Source: Nephrocerus scutellatus (taxonomy: Eukaryota; Arthropoda; Insecta; Diptera; Pipunculidae). From it: a stretch of DNA of 64,000 nucleotides. Both the position numbers and the translations under genes were made by a program. The stretch is from assembly GCA_947095585.1 (NCBI GenBank), contig OX352763.1:109161908-109225907 (forward strand), in the 5' to 3' direction. This document shows positions 33,029 to 44,100 of the stretch, piece by piece. Below the pieces are notes generated by a model. It searched no databases. It worked only from the letters and a program-made list of their open reading frames with translations, and was not told where the DNA came from. Every line of letters starts with the position of its first letter. The stretch's first letter is position 1.

Positions 33029-33230
33029 AATGATCTCGATGACGAAGATCGCCCTAATAACATCAACTTTGACGAACATTAATATGAAGCTGGAGTCACT
33101 GATCTCTAAGTCTGACTGAATAAATTGAGACTGAGAATAGGAACTCCATTAACAATTAATATTTCAAATAAAGATGTCACCACTGATGACGTAGATAAGT
33201 TTTACTAAGCCCTGCCAGGAATTGCAGTGG
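33029..33230 (+). mobile_element. RTE/CFDP2-like LINE, RT catalytic box and downstream
   Basis: Directly after copy 2 of the 455-bp duplication. With one small indel the sequence reads DD-IALITSTLTNINMKLESL (about 33036-33100), then KLRLRIGTPLTINISNKDVT and DDVDKF (to about 33205). These are the YADD-type catalytic box and the adjacent thumb region. It belongs to the same element as the duplicated RT box upstream, so the RT of this copy carries box GIRQGC twice. Confidence 0.7.
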
Positions 33231-33239
33231 ATCGTAGCA

Positions 33240-34010
33240 ACACTTAACTGATTAAGATTCCATTATATTGGACGATAGTGCTTTCAGTGCTGTCTGACTG
33301 TCTGAAAAGATATAAATCGTAGCGCCTATAATACCCTTACTAAGGTTTATCCTAGCGCAGGCCTCAATGGCATGTAATTCCGCTTGAAAAACAGTGGGAC
33401 TCATATCCATTGGTATTGAGACTTTGGTGTTGTGTCAGAATACCCAAGCTCCCACTCCAGAATCCATCTTCGATCCGTCTGTGTACCAGACCAGACCTTT
33501 ATTGTCCAGTGCTGGGGCACCATTAAACCAGATTGCTCGGTCCAATATTTTTACCTCAAATAACCTACCGAAACAGTACTCCCTGGCCATGGTGTCCGGA
33601 AGAGTACAAAACATGTTTCTTTCGGCAATTGAGTCAAAAATTTGCAGGTGTCCCACTTGACCTCTGGTTTGTACCCATATTCTAGTTGCAGCTTAATAGC
33701 GCATCTAGTGGCCGTCTTTCAAATGAAGATTGGCAGGGGTGAAAGCCCTACAACAGCTTCTAATGCAGTCGTTGGGTAGGTGCGCATGGCACCCGTTGTA
33801 CTTAGACAGGCAATTCTTTGTAGCTTCTACTTCTGAAGCCACCTTTTTTGAGATCTGAGATATTGTTATCAGGTGACTTTATTAGTTTTAAAACTTGACT
33901 TGAAAGCCTGATCAGTTGATTTGCCTGAGATAAAGAGTTATCGACACATATATCTTCTGTGTACTAATTGGCTATGTCCCTCACGAACAAAGTGGTTCTA
34001 AAACTGTGAA
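33240..34010 (-). mobile_element. LOA/R1-like LINE, RT C-terminal linker and RNase H
   Basis: Minus strand, from about 33830 downward: LQRIACLSTTGAMRTYPTTA with LEAVVGLSPLPIFI (the same linker type as QRSASLCMSRALRKTPSAAL at 8710), KLQLEYGYKPEVKWDT, then FDSIAERNMFCTLPDTMA and APALDNKGLVWYTDGSKMDS at 33470-33540. The last holds the first RNase H carboxylate (TDGSKM). After a stop, VSIPMDMSPTVFQAELHAIE (the Glu) and IYIFSDSQTALKAL (the second Asp) run to about 33265. RNase H catalytic residues are therefore all visible. The copy is truncated after this. It is the best-preserved RNase H in the window. Confidence 0.85.
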
Positions 34011-34770
34011 TTTTAACAGAGACAAAAACCACAATAGGATCTTGTAAGAGAGACACAAACTATAATACGAGCAACACTTTTAAATAAAATTGAGATATAT
34101 TTTAATTGTAAGACAGTTAACATTAAATATTGAATAATGCCAACTAGGGACCCATTAGTCGTATAACTGGCTGCTGCCACATCCATATAACAATAACAAC
34201 GTTATATTCATATTTTTATGTATGCGACGTGGGATAGCTTTTATGCAAGTCCTCCTGCGTCGTGTCTTCTCACATACTATTGATTGCATTGTGTAGTACA
34301 GTGTCACTTCAAATGTCAAAAGCTTTGCATTGATGCCGCTTGGCTTGATTCCACTTAATGCTTTGCTAGCTTCTTGGACGGTCTTTTACTGAAGCACAGT
34401 ATGGTTTCAATACATACTTCCTTACAGAAACTACCAAATTAAATGCTGTCAATACTTACTCGTCTTGTAATTTCAAAGTAGTTTCACAGAAAGTTGTGGA
34501 CAACTCACCTGAAAGAGATTAGAAAAAAAACTTATGTTAAATTTTTTTAAAAAAATGTTTAAATTTATAAGGAAAAGAATACTGATGTTTAGTCTAAAAT
34601 TTATGCCGAAAGGTACAGAAAGCAAATGTTCTCCTTTCAAAGAAGAGAAGCTTTCAGTTTCGCCAACTCTTACCGCACGGTATGTGAGTCAGTTATTATG
34701 ATAAATAGTGAGCGTTATGTTGGTTTTATTTTTGAAATACATTTTTAGCATTGAGAACACTAACGCTCGC
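34011..34770. other. No clear gene; possible LINE remnant
   Basis: A minus reading near 34320-34390 gives VQEASKALSGIKPSGINA, faintly like the EVxxALxxLKPxKAPGxDG segment before LINE RT cores. Everything else is unassigned AT-rich DNA. Confidence 0.2.
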
Positions 34771-34771
34771 A

Positions 34772-34815
34772 AAATCATCATCATAATTGCCTCTACAACC
34801 GGGGTCTGGAACTAT
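34772..34815 (-). mobile_element. 3' tail of an RTE-like LINE
   Basis: The minus reading TCCAGACCCCGGTTGTAGAG then GCAATTATGATGATG repeats the 3' junction seen at 3262-3310 and 41615-41645. Only the tail is present. Confidence 0.55.
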
Positions 34816-35699
34816 ACTCTTGTAAAAAAAAAACGGGTTGGTTTAGTGGGCATTCCAGAACTGTTCCAAGAATTCCACAATCAAAATTCTTTGGTAAGTA
34901 GGGTAATGCATTCCATCTCCCGGTAACCACGCTCTAACACAAAAGGGTGTGACTAAAATTTATATTTTTACTTCGATAGAAATTTACAGACACTTCCAAA
35001 CATATCGAAAAGGCTGCGTGCGCTGTTATTAATAAATTCACAATTGACATTCTGAAAAACGCCTGCCAAAAAAACCCCAAAAACTTTAAATCTGAAACGA
35101 TATTTTACGTCGACAAAAGAGGACAAAGAGGAAGTCCGCAACATTTTTTTTCTTACTGACGCTTCTCATATTTGCATTGAAATGGGATTGGTTCTATCCA
35201 TCGAAAGTTAGTGTCAGAAAAAAAAAGCAGAAAGGCAAAGGGATAAGTTTGCCAAAGAAAAAACGACCACAGTCAATAGAATCCGAATCCTTTCTTTGAT
35301 AAAGAAATTTTCAACTCCACGAAATGATAAAAAGATAGAAAGATTTAGCCGGAAACGGAAGATATTTTCTTTGCACATAAGAAAGTTCTCAATTTTTCTT
35401 TTATTTCGGACTCCCTTTTTGTGCCTGACAGACGAGAAGAATTTTTAAAGTCGATTAGTTTTATTGAAAGGGCGAATAAGATACGATGGATGCTTTGGGT
35501 GCCATTCAATTGCCGACGAGTGAATGGAGTGAAAAACTCAATGCTGAGAATAGCTTCGTTTAAGGTTTTTCATTTAAAAGAATTTGTCTCTGTACTTATT
35601 CTGAGGGATTGGGAGCAAACTATATTCGCGCGAATTCGATACATCATTCAAAAGCACGCTCCCACCCAAAACACAATCTTATAACTTTAAAATTCTCAG
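34816..35699. other. No gene recognised
   Basis: Nearly 900 bp with a purine-rich tract (about 35217-35270) and an 87-codon plus frame (35421-35684) that I cannot assign. Confidence 0.25.
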
Positions 35700-36585
35700 T
35701 TTTTATTATAGATATCTTGTAATTTTTTCTTATTATTTAAATTCGTAGTTCATTCTTTACAATTCTTAAAAAAAAAACATTTCTGTAGAATTTCAGATTG
35801 AAAATGATATACCTCAAGACTCTAGACTGACACCAATTCTTTTTCTAAATATTTTTCTGACAACGAAGGATAGTTGTAACCGCCCGAACGGAAACAGATC
35901 AACACTAGGATACACTTAGTTTAAAGCTTATAATTTATGACAGTTATTATTGTAGATTTGTATGTTGTGTCCAAAAATGCGCAGCACAAATGGTCGCGAG
36001 AAGTTAGGCCTTGGACCGCAATGGTCTTTCGCGCCGAAAATTGTTATTATTATTATTATAGAAACCTTGTATTTTTTCTTATTATTTAAATTTGTATACT
36101 TAACATGTTATTACTAAGAAGATAACTTGATCTTAACTAAGGTTTGGGCTTCGGCAGAAAAGTCAAATAGTTTATTCTTAACAATTCTTAAAAAAAATAC
36201 ATTTCTAGAGAATTTCATGTTGAAAATGGTGTACCTTAAGGCTGTACACTGACACAAGTTCTTTTTCTAAATATTTTTCTAACAGCGGAGGATAGTTGTA
36301 TCACAATCAGTTAACATTGATAGATTTATGACACTATTATTATAGATGTCTTGTAATTTATTCTTATTATATGAATTCATATTCCTACTATGTAATTATT
36401 AAGAAGATTTCCTCATCTTTACCAAGGGTTAAGCTTCGGCTAAAGAATCGATTCGTTTATTCGTGATAATTCTTAAAAAAAAATTAATTTCTGTAGAACT
36501 GTAGAAGACTGAAAATGGTATACCTCAATGCTCTACACTGACACCAATTCTTTTTCTAAATATTTTTCTGACGGAATTGAGGACA
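35700..36585 (+). repeat. Three-unit repeat encoding the RT box on the plus strand
   Basis: Three units each start with TTATTATAGATATCTTGTAA-like text and contain ATTCTTAAAAAAAA, AGAATTTCAGATTGAAAATG and the box. Readings are DIPQDSRLTPILFLNIFLT (35798-35855), GVP-stop-GCTLTQVLFLNIFL (36228-36283) and ENGIPQCSTLTPILFLNIFL (36509-36570). The last is a strong match to the LINE RT box ENGIPQGSxLSPILFLxxxND. The first two end GAGGATAGTTGTA-like. The first unit holds an inserted LINE tail (35985-36060). Confidence 0.8.
35985..36060. mobile_element. LINE 3' tail with (TTA)n
   Basis: GGTCGCGAGAAGTTAGGCCT then TGGACCGCAATGGTCTTTCG and a TTATTATTATTATTA tail. This is the second copy of the block at 23890-23952. 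It lies inside the repeat unit. Confidence 0.55.
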
Positions 36586-36599
36586 GCTAAGCGCTCTTC

Positions 36600-37835
36600 T
36601 TGGAGACTCTTCTGTGATAAAATAGAAGAATCTTATGAGGCGTCTAGGCTATGAAAAATCCTCGCAACCAATCCAATAATGCCGAGCTGCATGAAAAAAG
36701 CAGATGGCTCGTGGACAACTTCAAGCGAAGAATCGCTCAATCTGCTTTTAGATACCCACTTCACGGGAAGCTCCCATGTGCTAAGTAATGACAGCCTTGA
36801 TAGCGCAGACACTCGTACAACTATCTCCAATGATCTGATAAATAAGGATAAACTGCTTCGGGCGCTAAAAAGCCCAAACCATACATTTGCAGGACCTGAT
36901 TTATAGAGAGAAGTAAACGTTTTTTTCATACCCAGAGCATGGTATTCCAAAGGATCTCAGACCAATCTTAGCCTCTCTTTCCGTCTTCCAAATCACTGTA
37001 GTGTTTTCCAGGCTGAAGTTAGGCCGATCAGTGAAGCCTTATCTGAATAGAAACGTCATATCCGCTTAGGATATCCATATATTCTCGTATAGCAAAGCTG
37101 CACTGAAAATCCTGGAATCAGTCTCTACAAATTCAATGCTAGCCCTTAGCTACCGATAATCTCTCGTTGCGATGGCGGAGCAGTTCAATATCCACGTGTG
37201 TTAGGTGCAGGTGCACAGAGTCCTTCCGGGCAACTGTATGGTTAACGAACTCGCCAAGCAAGGAACTACACTACTCTTCTTACCTGAATATGGTTCCATA
37301 GGTATACCAGTCGCTACATGCAAACTCTTGTTAAAACGGGATGCTAATATAAAAACTAACTGTAGATGGTCAAACGGTACAAATTGCATAGCGACAAAGC
37401 AGATCTGGCCCAAGCTGGGTCTGAAACGCTCCAAGTGTTTGATCTGTCAAAAAAGATCGCACATCGGTGCCATTGCAGGTGTCATAACTGGATACTGTCT
37501 CATAGGCAGGGATGCAGCAAGACTTGGAGTCTTCTCGAATGACTTCTTCAGGATCTGCATGGATAAGGAGGAGGAGGAGACCATCGTCCATCTGCTCTGT
37601 ACTTGTCCAGCCCTCTCCCAAAAACGTTAACTCCATATGGGAGCTTTCTTCTACAACGACACTTATGATTTCAGCAACATTGACATTGGTGGTCTCATAC
37701 GCTTCATACGAAGCTCCAATTGCTTCAACGAGTAGGTGGAAAAAAAATTTCCTAATCCGTGTGGTATCGCAATGGACCATTACCGGTCTAAGTGTGTCGG
37801 TTTCACTGACAGCCACCTTAACCTAACCTACAATG
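36600..37835 (+). mobile_element. LOA/R1-like LINE, internally deleted (linker, RNase H, C-terminus, 3' UTR)
   Basis: The EN-RT linker is at 36679-36906 (MKKADGSWTTSSEESLNLLL, DTHFTGSS, KLLRALKSPNHTFAGPDL). RT is missing. RNase H resumes at about 37080 with IHIFSYSKAALKILESVSTN (the Asp of SDSQAAL is Tyr), AMAEQFNIHV, then VHRVLPGNCMVNELAKQGTT (37210-37270). The C-terminal domain ATCKLLLKRDANIKTNCRWS leads to CMDKEEEETIVHLLCTCPAL (37556-37615), a C...H...CxC motif. After a frameshift it ends in RFIRSSNCFNE. The 3' UTR GTGTGGTATCGCAATGGACC to ACCTTAACCTAACCTA matches 8990-9106. The deleted RT and lost RNase H carboxylate show it is dead. Confidence 0.85.
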
Positions 37836-38490
37836 GACCGATGCTTTCACCAGACCACAATCCGTACCAAACAGACTTTCTCGGGATGCAATTGGTGCTG
37901 GTGTATCTCGTTTAGATTGATTGTCCCAGATCCGAAAATTTGGCTTGTTCACATATTCAATTCTTCAAAAAATAGGCATCTTCGTTAATGACGATTTCTT
38001 GGGGGAAATTTGGGCCAGCTTCCAACTGCTTCAGAGCCTAATCAGCGAGCACTTGGCGTTGTATATGGTCATATCTGGGGACACCCTTAAAACAGGGTGC
38101 TTACCCAGGCCCCGACGTAAAATATGCCAAGTTGAAGTCGCAGAGAGGCCAAGTTCTTGTGAATGACGAGAAATCGACTGCCTCGGATTTTCCCGTATAC
38201 TCTCACGCATAGCAGCGATGTGTTCAGCAGACTTTACATTTCGGCTACGTACGGGTGGGTGTTGCCTGATTAGTTATCGAACAGGTTGACTTGAATTTGG
38301 CTACCAGATACGTCGCTTAGTCGACTCGGCAGAACGGTTGTGGCGAGCATAAAAATCGCGTAATGCGTGGAACGTTTTTCAAACGGAGCACTTATTTTGA
38401 ACATAAAATTTGATGATTTGCACACATAGTACAACGCTAAAAAACTTCCACGGTGATTTGCCATACACTACTGAGCAATTCACAACAAAT
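37836..38490 (-). mobile_element. Mariner-like transposon, N-terminal half
   Basis: Minus strand: FLCSPQPFCRVD then LVAKFKSTCSI (about 38270-38370), the HTH region of mariner transposases. YTGKSEAVDFSSFT (about 38160-38200) and HIQRQVLADWL (about 38020-38055) follow. INEDAYFLKN with EYVNKPNFRIWDNQSKRDTP (about 37910-38005) is the first-Asp region. The LOA LINE 3' end abuts it at 37835, so either the LINE inserted here or a deletion joined them. Two catalytic Asp regions are missing. Confidence 0.75.
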
Positions 38491-40039
38491 TTGACAGATT
38501 TTGCTTTAACAATAAATGGCAATAACCAAACAAATTTCGAGCGTCCCTATTGTAACTGCGTTAATTTTGAGAAGGACTATAGTTGCCAGGATTCGTTTTT
38601 TCTTCATTTGTAATATCTGCCTTGAAGAGACCTGACGCCAAACTAAATATTAAATGTCATTTTTAGAGTAAATTACCATCAGTTCACTCCTCCATCAAAA
38701 TCTCGAAAGCTAATCTGCATGATGCAGAACTCAACAGAGTATTTTTAACCTCTCCTAATCACTCCAACTACCACAGACACACACACACACTATACACTTA
38801 ACCACCACTGAATGTTAGTAATCTTATAATACACAATTTAATTCAATCCTTCCATCAATATTGATCAATATAAGTGGTGCTCCTCATTATCACCATTATC
38901 GAGGTCGTCCTCATCCTTATTATTGGCATATGGTTTTGTGAAAGCGTTGCAGTTTCCTCTGCGCACATAATAATTTATGCAGAAATTAATTTTATAAGTG
39001 CAGTTTGGACACTCAAAGCCAGTTTCTGATTTACTGGCAACAGAGGACGACAGTAAATCCATCGTTAATCATAATAATCGCGTAGTCGGAAAGGGGTTTT
39101 TTCACTTTTCTATACCCATGGAAAGAGCACATTAATGGGTGTGGTTGGCGTTTACAATTAAATCAAATCAATTAAATAAATTGATTTGGATTTATGTTTG
39201 CAGAGATTATTACGGGTTCCTGTTCGCATTCACTTCCTTAGGCGGATTTTATCAATCCATCATTAAATCGGATAAACAAAGGCGACAATAGCTAACACTT
39301 AATTGTGACAGTGACATTGACAGTTTGTTCGGAGCACTCTTAATATCCAAAGACTGTCTCTCCGTTGTGTTTTCTTTGTGTTACTATCGCTCCTAGGTGC
39401 GACGTCGCACACAAATGCGTCAACAGCAAGCAAACAAAAGTTCAAGTTCAAAATCATTTCGCCTGACGCCGCCAACGCCACCCGCCGCCCAACGATTGTT
39501 GAGATTTTCGATAAAAATACATTTTCACGGAATTATCAAACAATCTATGTGTGTGGGTGTGTTTGTATCTGTGTGCATTATGTATGGGAAGTGTCTCTTA
39601 TTTGTCTATCAAGTACACCAAACCACACAGACCTGAGGGGTTATGTATCCGATGCTACCACCCAATTAATAAATTTCGTTATAGATTTCCAAGAATTTGT
39701 GCATCTGCTGTTTGGCTGAGATTTTCACTTCACTTTGATAGATTTATGTTTCGTTGAATCTGTATTCGTATGAAGTGTAGAGACATAAATTTAGAATTTC
39801 TCTGTAATTTAATGGTTGGGGAAACTCTTTAGAGCAGTTACTACAGTGGCTGAATATCAGAAATTCAGAATATTGGAAAATCGGACGCTACCAACAATTC
39901 CACGTAATACTTGGAGCTTTGTTCCATGTTTTTACCAGCTGCTCTTATTGGTTACACTTCCCTAGCTAAAGCACCAACGTTGGATAATTTTCTCGTACTC
40001 ATTCTTATGCAGCTCCAGATTTCGTGCCGTTCATTCGAC
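38491..40039. other. No gene recognised
   Basis: 1.5 kb. An ACACAC microsatellite lies at 38774-38788. A 113-codon plus frame (39378-39719) and shadows in other frames occupy a less AT-rich part, without recognisable motifs. CAAATCAAATCAATTAAATA occurs near 39163-39181. Confidence 0.3.
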
Positions 40040-40335
40040 CTAAATCAAAGCTTCTTGTACAGCTTGTACATATCCATACTTTTTCTTACTTTTTCGCATA
40101 AATCGGGCAATAAATCGCGTTCGATGTTGGTTCTGAGGTCTACTTAAGTCTCTGACTTTTTTGTGTAGAACGAGGACTTGACATAGCTTTAAAGAAGAAA
40201 AGTTCAAAGGCATCAAATCACACGAACGAGGCGTCCAATTTTGAAGTCCACTTCTGAAGATAACACCAAGGGTCATCGAAATGAAGTCAAAACATAGTTT
40301 GGCCATCTGTTTGAGAATCGCTATCATTCAATTAA
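40040..40335 (-). mobile_element. Mariner-like transposase, C-terminal fragment
   Basis: The minus reading LQNWTPRSCDLMPLNFSSLK and LCQVLVLHKKVRDLSRPQNQ (about 40110-40245) matches NWPPRSCDLTPLDFFLW and downstream. The third catalytic Asp is Asn here (PLNFS). RTRFIARFMRKSKKKYGYVQ ends the fragment. Nothing of the N-terminus is present. Confidence 0.75.
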
Positions 40336-40489
40336 TATCCTGGTGATATTTCAAAGTTTGACAATCACAGAAATGTGCGTGCATTCGTGAGCGATCGTAA
40401 GTCACGTAAGAATTTTTCACACGACCATAGACGATAGTGACTGTATCCTACGCTGAAACCCTCGAAAGTAGGCATTACCAACACTAGTG

Positions 40490-41660
40490 TGTTAACATGG
40501 AAAATACTATTGTTATTTACTGCAGTCTCAGCGAACACACATTCCCACAGTGGTTTTTCATTGCGCAAGAGTAGTTTAGCAGACAAAGACATCGGTATCG
40601 GCTTTAAAGCAGCAAATGAAATACTATGCACCCTTTGCGTACGGGGTAGATTTAAAAACAGAAGCTCCTAAAAAGGATTCCCCAGATGATGAAAAAGAAT
40701 AATTCTTTGAATCAGTCGAACGGAAGCTCCATGTCTGCCTTCAGTATGATGTAAAAATTATTCTGGGGGTTATGAACGCCAAAATAGGTAGGGAGTCAGT
40801 ATTCAGGCAGTATATTGGCACCCATAGTTTACACGAGAACACTCAAGACAATGAACAACAAGTCATAGAGATGGCAGGAAGCAATAGGTAGAAATAGACT
40901 CCTATGAAACGACAAGAGGAACAATCCTGGCTTATGTAAACGATATTGATATTGTTGCTGTACAGGAAGCTTTCATACAGATCTAGGGCTGTACATAAAT
41001 GAGATCAAAGCCAAGTACATGGTGCCAACGTCTGCGAGCAGAAGATGTAACATTGGTACCTGAATTAAAATAATGGAGCGTGATTTTAAAGTAGTATGCT
41101 TTAATTAGCTCGGGTCAACTGTAGCAGCCGATAACAGCATGGAAGAAGAAATACGCGCACGGTTGCTAAAAGCCAACAAGTTCTACTTTAATCGATCAAG
41201 ACGCTTCAAACCCAGGAATCAAGCCATTGGTCTATAAGACAATGGTCATACCAGTACTCACATATAAATCAGAGACTTGAGTGCTTAGCAAAAAGCACTC
41301 AGACCTCTTTGCCGCGTTCGTGAGGAAGGACGATTCCGGAGACTCTACAATGATGAGATCTACGAGCGTTATCGCGATGTCGACATCGTAAAGAGAATTA
41401 AGCTCGATAGGCTCCGGTAAGCAGGACAATTAGCTCACATGAGCGAAGAGGATCCTGCTCGAAAAGTCGTTTGCGGTAGGATTTATGGTACACGACAGCA
41501 AGGCCGGCAAAGCCTACGCTGGAAGGATGGCGTAGACCAGGACGCCCAGAGTTAAGGATGCCAAACGAGATGACATCGGCTCGAAATCGGGACCGATGGA
41601 GAGACCAGGACTGGACCCCGGTTGTAGAGCAAAATATTATGATGAATGTCAATAATACTC
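40490..41660 (+). mobile_element. RTE/CFDP2-like LINE with RT core deleted
   Basis: Endonuclease: HSGFSLRKSSLADKDIGIGF and KAANEILCTLCVRGRFKNRS (about 40550-40670), then YDVKIILGVMNAKIGRESVF (about 40746-40805), matching the EN fragments at 20677 and 57580. EN breaks off near 40920 and continues as LAYVNDIDIVA (about 40930-40965), the RT YADD region, so most of EN-RT is lost. Thumb and C-terminal parts follow: LYINEIKAKYMVP, MEEEIRARLLKANKFYFNRS (41140-41200), EEGRFRRLYNDEIYERYRDV, DIVKRIKLDRLR, and LAHMSEEDPARKVVCGRIYG (41430-41490). The 3' end reads SARNRDRWRDQDWTPVVEQN plus ATGATG (41575-41645). Confidence 0.85.
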
Positions 41661-43641
41661 GAATTCCCTTGAAGCGTACGCTACTAAAAACAACCCAGTA
41701 TACAACACCACATCCCGTCGTCCCACTTCTGTCTTACCAACATTATTCGTCTAAGCGAGATCGAAACTAATATCGAAAAAACCCAAGATCTCCTTAAGAC
41801 CAACCAAATCACTTGAAGATGTGCTAATTAAAATAAAACTCACTTTAATTTCCCCTCAAGCAGAAATGCCAGAAAAGTGATATTTTCATTAATAGGTGCA
41901 CAGAACAATCACACCATTCACGCTAGATGTAAAAACTCGCAGCCGCTGCGAAATCTGCTCACACCATTCAGACCACTTTTTGTAAAATTTTATTTGACTT
42001 GACCCCCGTCTGTCTTTTTGTTTCACTACTTCTTTGAGGTCACTTTTCATACGACCTAGAGAGCCGAAATTTTGTGAGTGTCTAAGTCCAAAACATATAA
42101 TTTTTTAAATTCCGCGTGCGACGCGTGTTGTGTGTGACGGATGGAAATTTAGTTTTTTCGACTTCTTTGATGTCCTTTTAAACCAACCTTCACATAACCT
42201 AGAGAGTTGAAATTTTGTGAGTGTCTATTTTTTATATTCCGCGTGAGACGCGTATGACGGGTGGACATTTTGTTTTTTCGACTTCTTTGAGGTCCTTTTA
42301 AACCACCTTTCACACGACCTAGTGAGCTGAAAGTGAGTGAAAGTTCCAAAAAGCATTTTTAAATTCTCTATATTAACTTCGCGTGCACGTGGCTGGCTGG
42401 CTGGTCAGATTTTCTAATCAATTTTTAGCCCACTTCCCTTGGCCCGATTTTATTGAAATTTTGCACACAAATTTGAGGCCCCTCGGACCTCGGGTTCAGG
42501 GGGCTCCTATACAAATATTTTACAAAATTTACCCGATTTTCTTTAAATTTTGTACACATGTGTGTCTTCGATAAAAAACACTTTTTGTAGACCAGGACGC
42601 CCAGAGTTAAGGATGCCAAACGAGATGACATCGGCTCGAAATCGGGACCGATGGAGAGACCAGGACTGGACCCCGGTTGTAGAGCAAAATATTATGATGA
42701 ATGTCAATAATACTCGAATTCCCTTGAAGCGTACGCTACTAAAAACAACCCAGTATACAACACCACATCCCGTCGTCCCACTTCTGTCTTACCAACATTA
42801 TTCGTCTAAGCGAGATCGAAACTAATATCGAAAAAACCCAAGATCTCCTTAAGACCAACCAAATCACTTGAAGATGTGCTAATTAAAATAAAACTCACTT
42901 TAATTTCCCCTCAAGCAGAAATGCCAGAAAAGTGATATTTTCATTAATAGGTGCACAGAACAATCACACCATTCACGCTAGATGTAAAAACTCGCAGCCG
43001 CTGCGAAATCTGCTCACACCATTCAGACCACTTTTTGTAAAATTTTATTTGACTTGACCCCCGTCTGTCTTTTTGTTTCACTACTTCTTTGAGGTCACTT
43101 TTCATACGACCTAGAGAGCCGAAATTTTGTGAGTGTCTAAGTCCAAAACATATAATTTTTTAAATTCCGCGTGCGACGCGTGTTGTGTGTGACGGATGGA
43201 AATTTAGTTTTTTCGACTTCTTTGATGTCCTTTTAAACCAACCTTCACATAACCTAGAGAGTTGAAATTTTGTGAGTGTCTATTTTTTATATTCCGCGTG
43301 AGACGCGTATGACGGGTGGACATTTTGTTTTTTCGACTTCTTTGAGGTCCTTTTAAACCACCTTTCACACGACCTAGTGAGCTGAAAGTGAGTGAAAGTT
43401 CCAAAAAGCATTTTTAAATTCTCTATATTAACTTCGCGTGCACGTGGCTGGCTGGCTGGTCAGATTTTCTAATCAATTTTTAGCCCACTTCCCTTGGCCC
43501 GATTTTATTGAAATTTTGCACACAAATTTGAGGCCCCTCGGACCTCGGGTTCAGGGGGCTCCTATACAAATATTTTACAAAATTTACCCGATTTTCTTTA
43601 AATTTTGTACACATGTGTGTCTTCGATAAAAAACACTTTTT
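41532..43641. repeat. 1055-bp tandem duplication, apparently identical copies
   Basis: Copy 1 is 41532-42586 and copy 2 42587-43641, offset 1055 bp. I compared nearly the whole unit and saw no difference. Each copy contains the RTE 3' end (GTAGACCAGGACGCCCAGAG), an AT-rich block, two to three CG-rich subrepeats and the dispersed non-coding repeat (AAATTCTCTATATTAACTTC). The junction has a short microhomology (TTTTTGTA) at the right end of each copy. Confidence 0.95.
41995..42330. repeat. ~117-bp CG-rich subrepeats inside the duplication
   Basis: Units share CGACTTCTTTGAGGTCCTTT, CATACGACCTAGAGAGC, GAAATTTTGTGAGTGTCTA and CCGCGTGCGACGCGTG-like text. The same units recur at 43050-43385, and a diverged unit lies at 43940-44090. 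Spacing of the best pair is about 117 bp. CpG density is unusually high for the window. Confidence 0.75.
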
Positions 43642-44100
43642 GTAAAAAATTGGAGCGATCGGCCGTTTGGGGACCCCAATATACAATTTTTAAATGTCGC
43701 TATATCGCATCAGATCACGGCAAAGTCTGAGCTCTGTGCTTTGTGAGCAGCGCTGTTCGCTGCCGCTTCGTAATTTGGTGGATGATTTTGCCACAAGACG
43801 AGCAGGCAGTGTGTGTGTGTGTGTATCTCCGATTAGAGAATTTACAAGAAAATTTTTAATTTTTATGGGTTGTTTTTTTATATTCCAAGTGTGACGCGCG
43901 TCGCGTTTCGCATGTGGAGCGTGTAATGTAATGGGTGGAAATGTCATAATTTTCTCGTTGTTGAGGTTCTTTTAAAACAACTTTCGTACGACCTAGAGGG
44001 CTCATCGTTTTGTGAGCAGCTCAATGTCAAGGGCCAATTATGATATCCCGCGTGTGAGGCGTGTCGCCAGTCGCGCGTGTGATACGTACAAAAAGCCTAA
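43642..44100. repeat. Diverged extension of the duplicated block
   Basis: It continues the dispersed-repeat sequence with TTGGAGCGATCGGCCG, a GTGTGTGTGTGTGTGT microsatellite (43809-43824), the end block GATTAGAGAATTTACAAGAA, and one diverged CG-rich subrepeat with GTGACGCGCGTCGCGTTTCG (43890-43910). No gene. Confidence 0.5.

Noticed and set aside
37812..37832. Telomeric CCTAA repeats
   Set aside because: Only about two CCTAA-like units occur, and they recur as the normal 3' end of the LOA-like LINE at 9085-9106.
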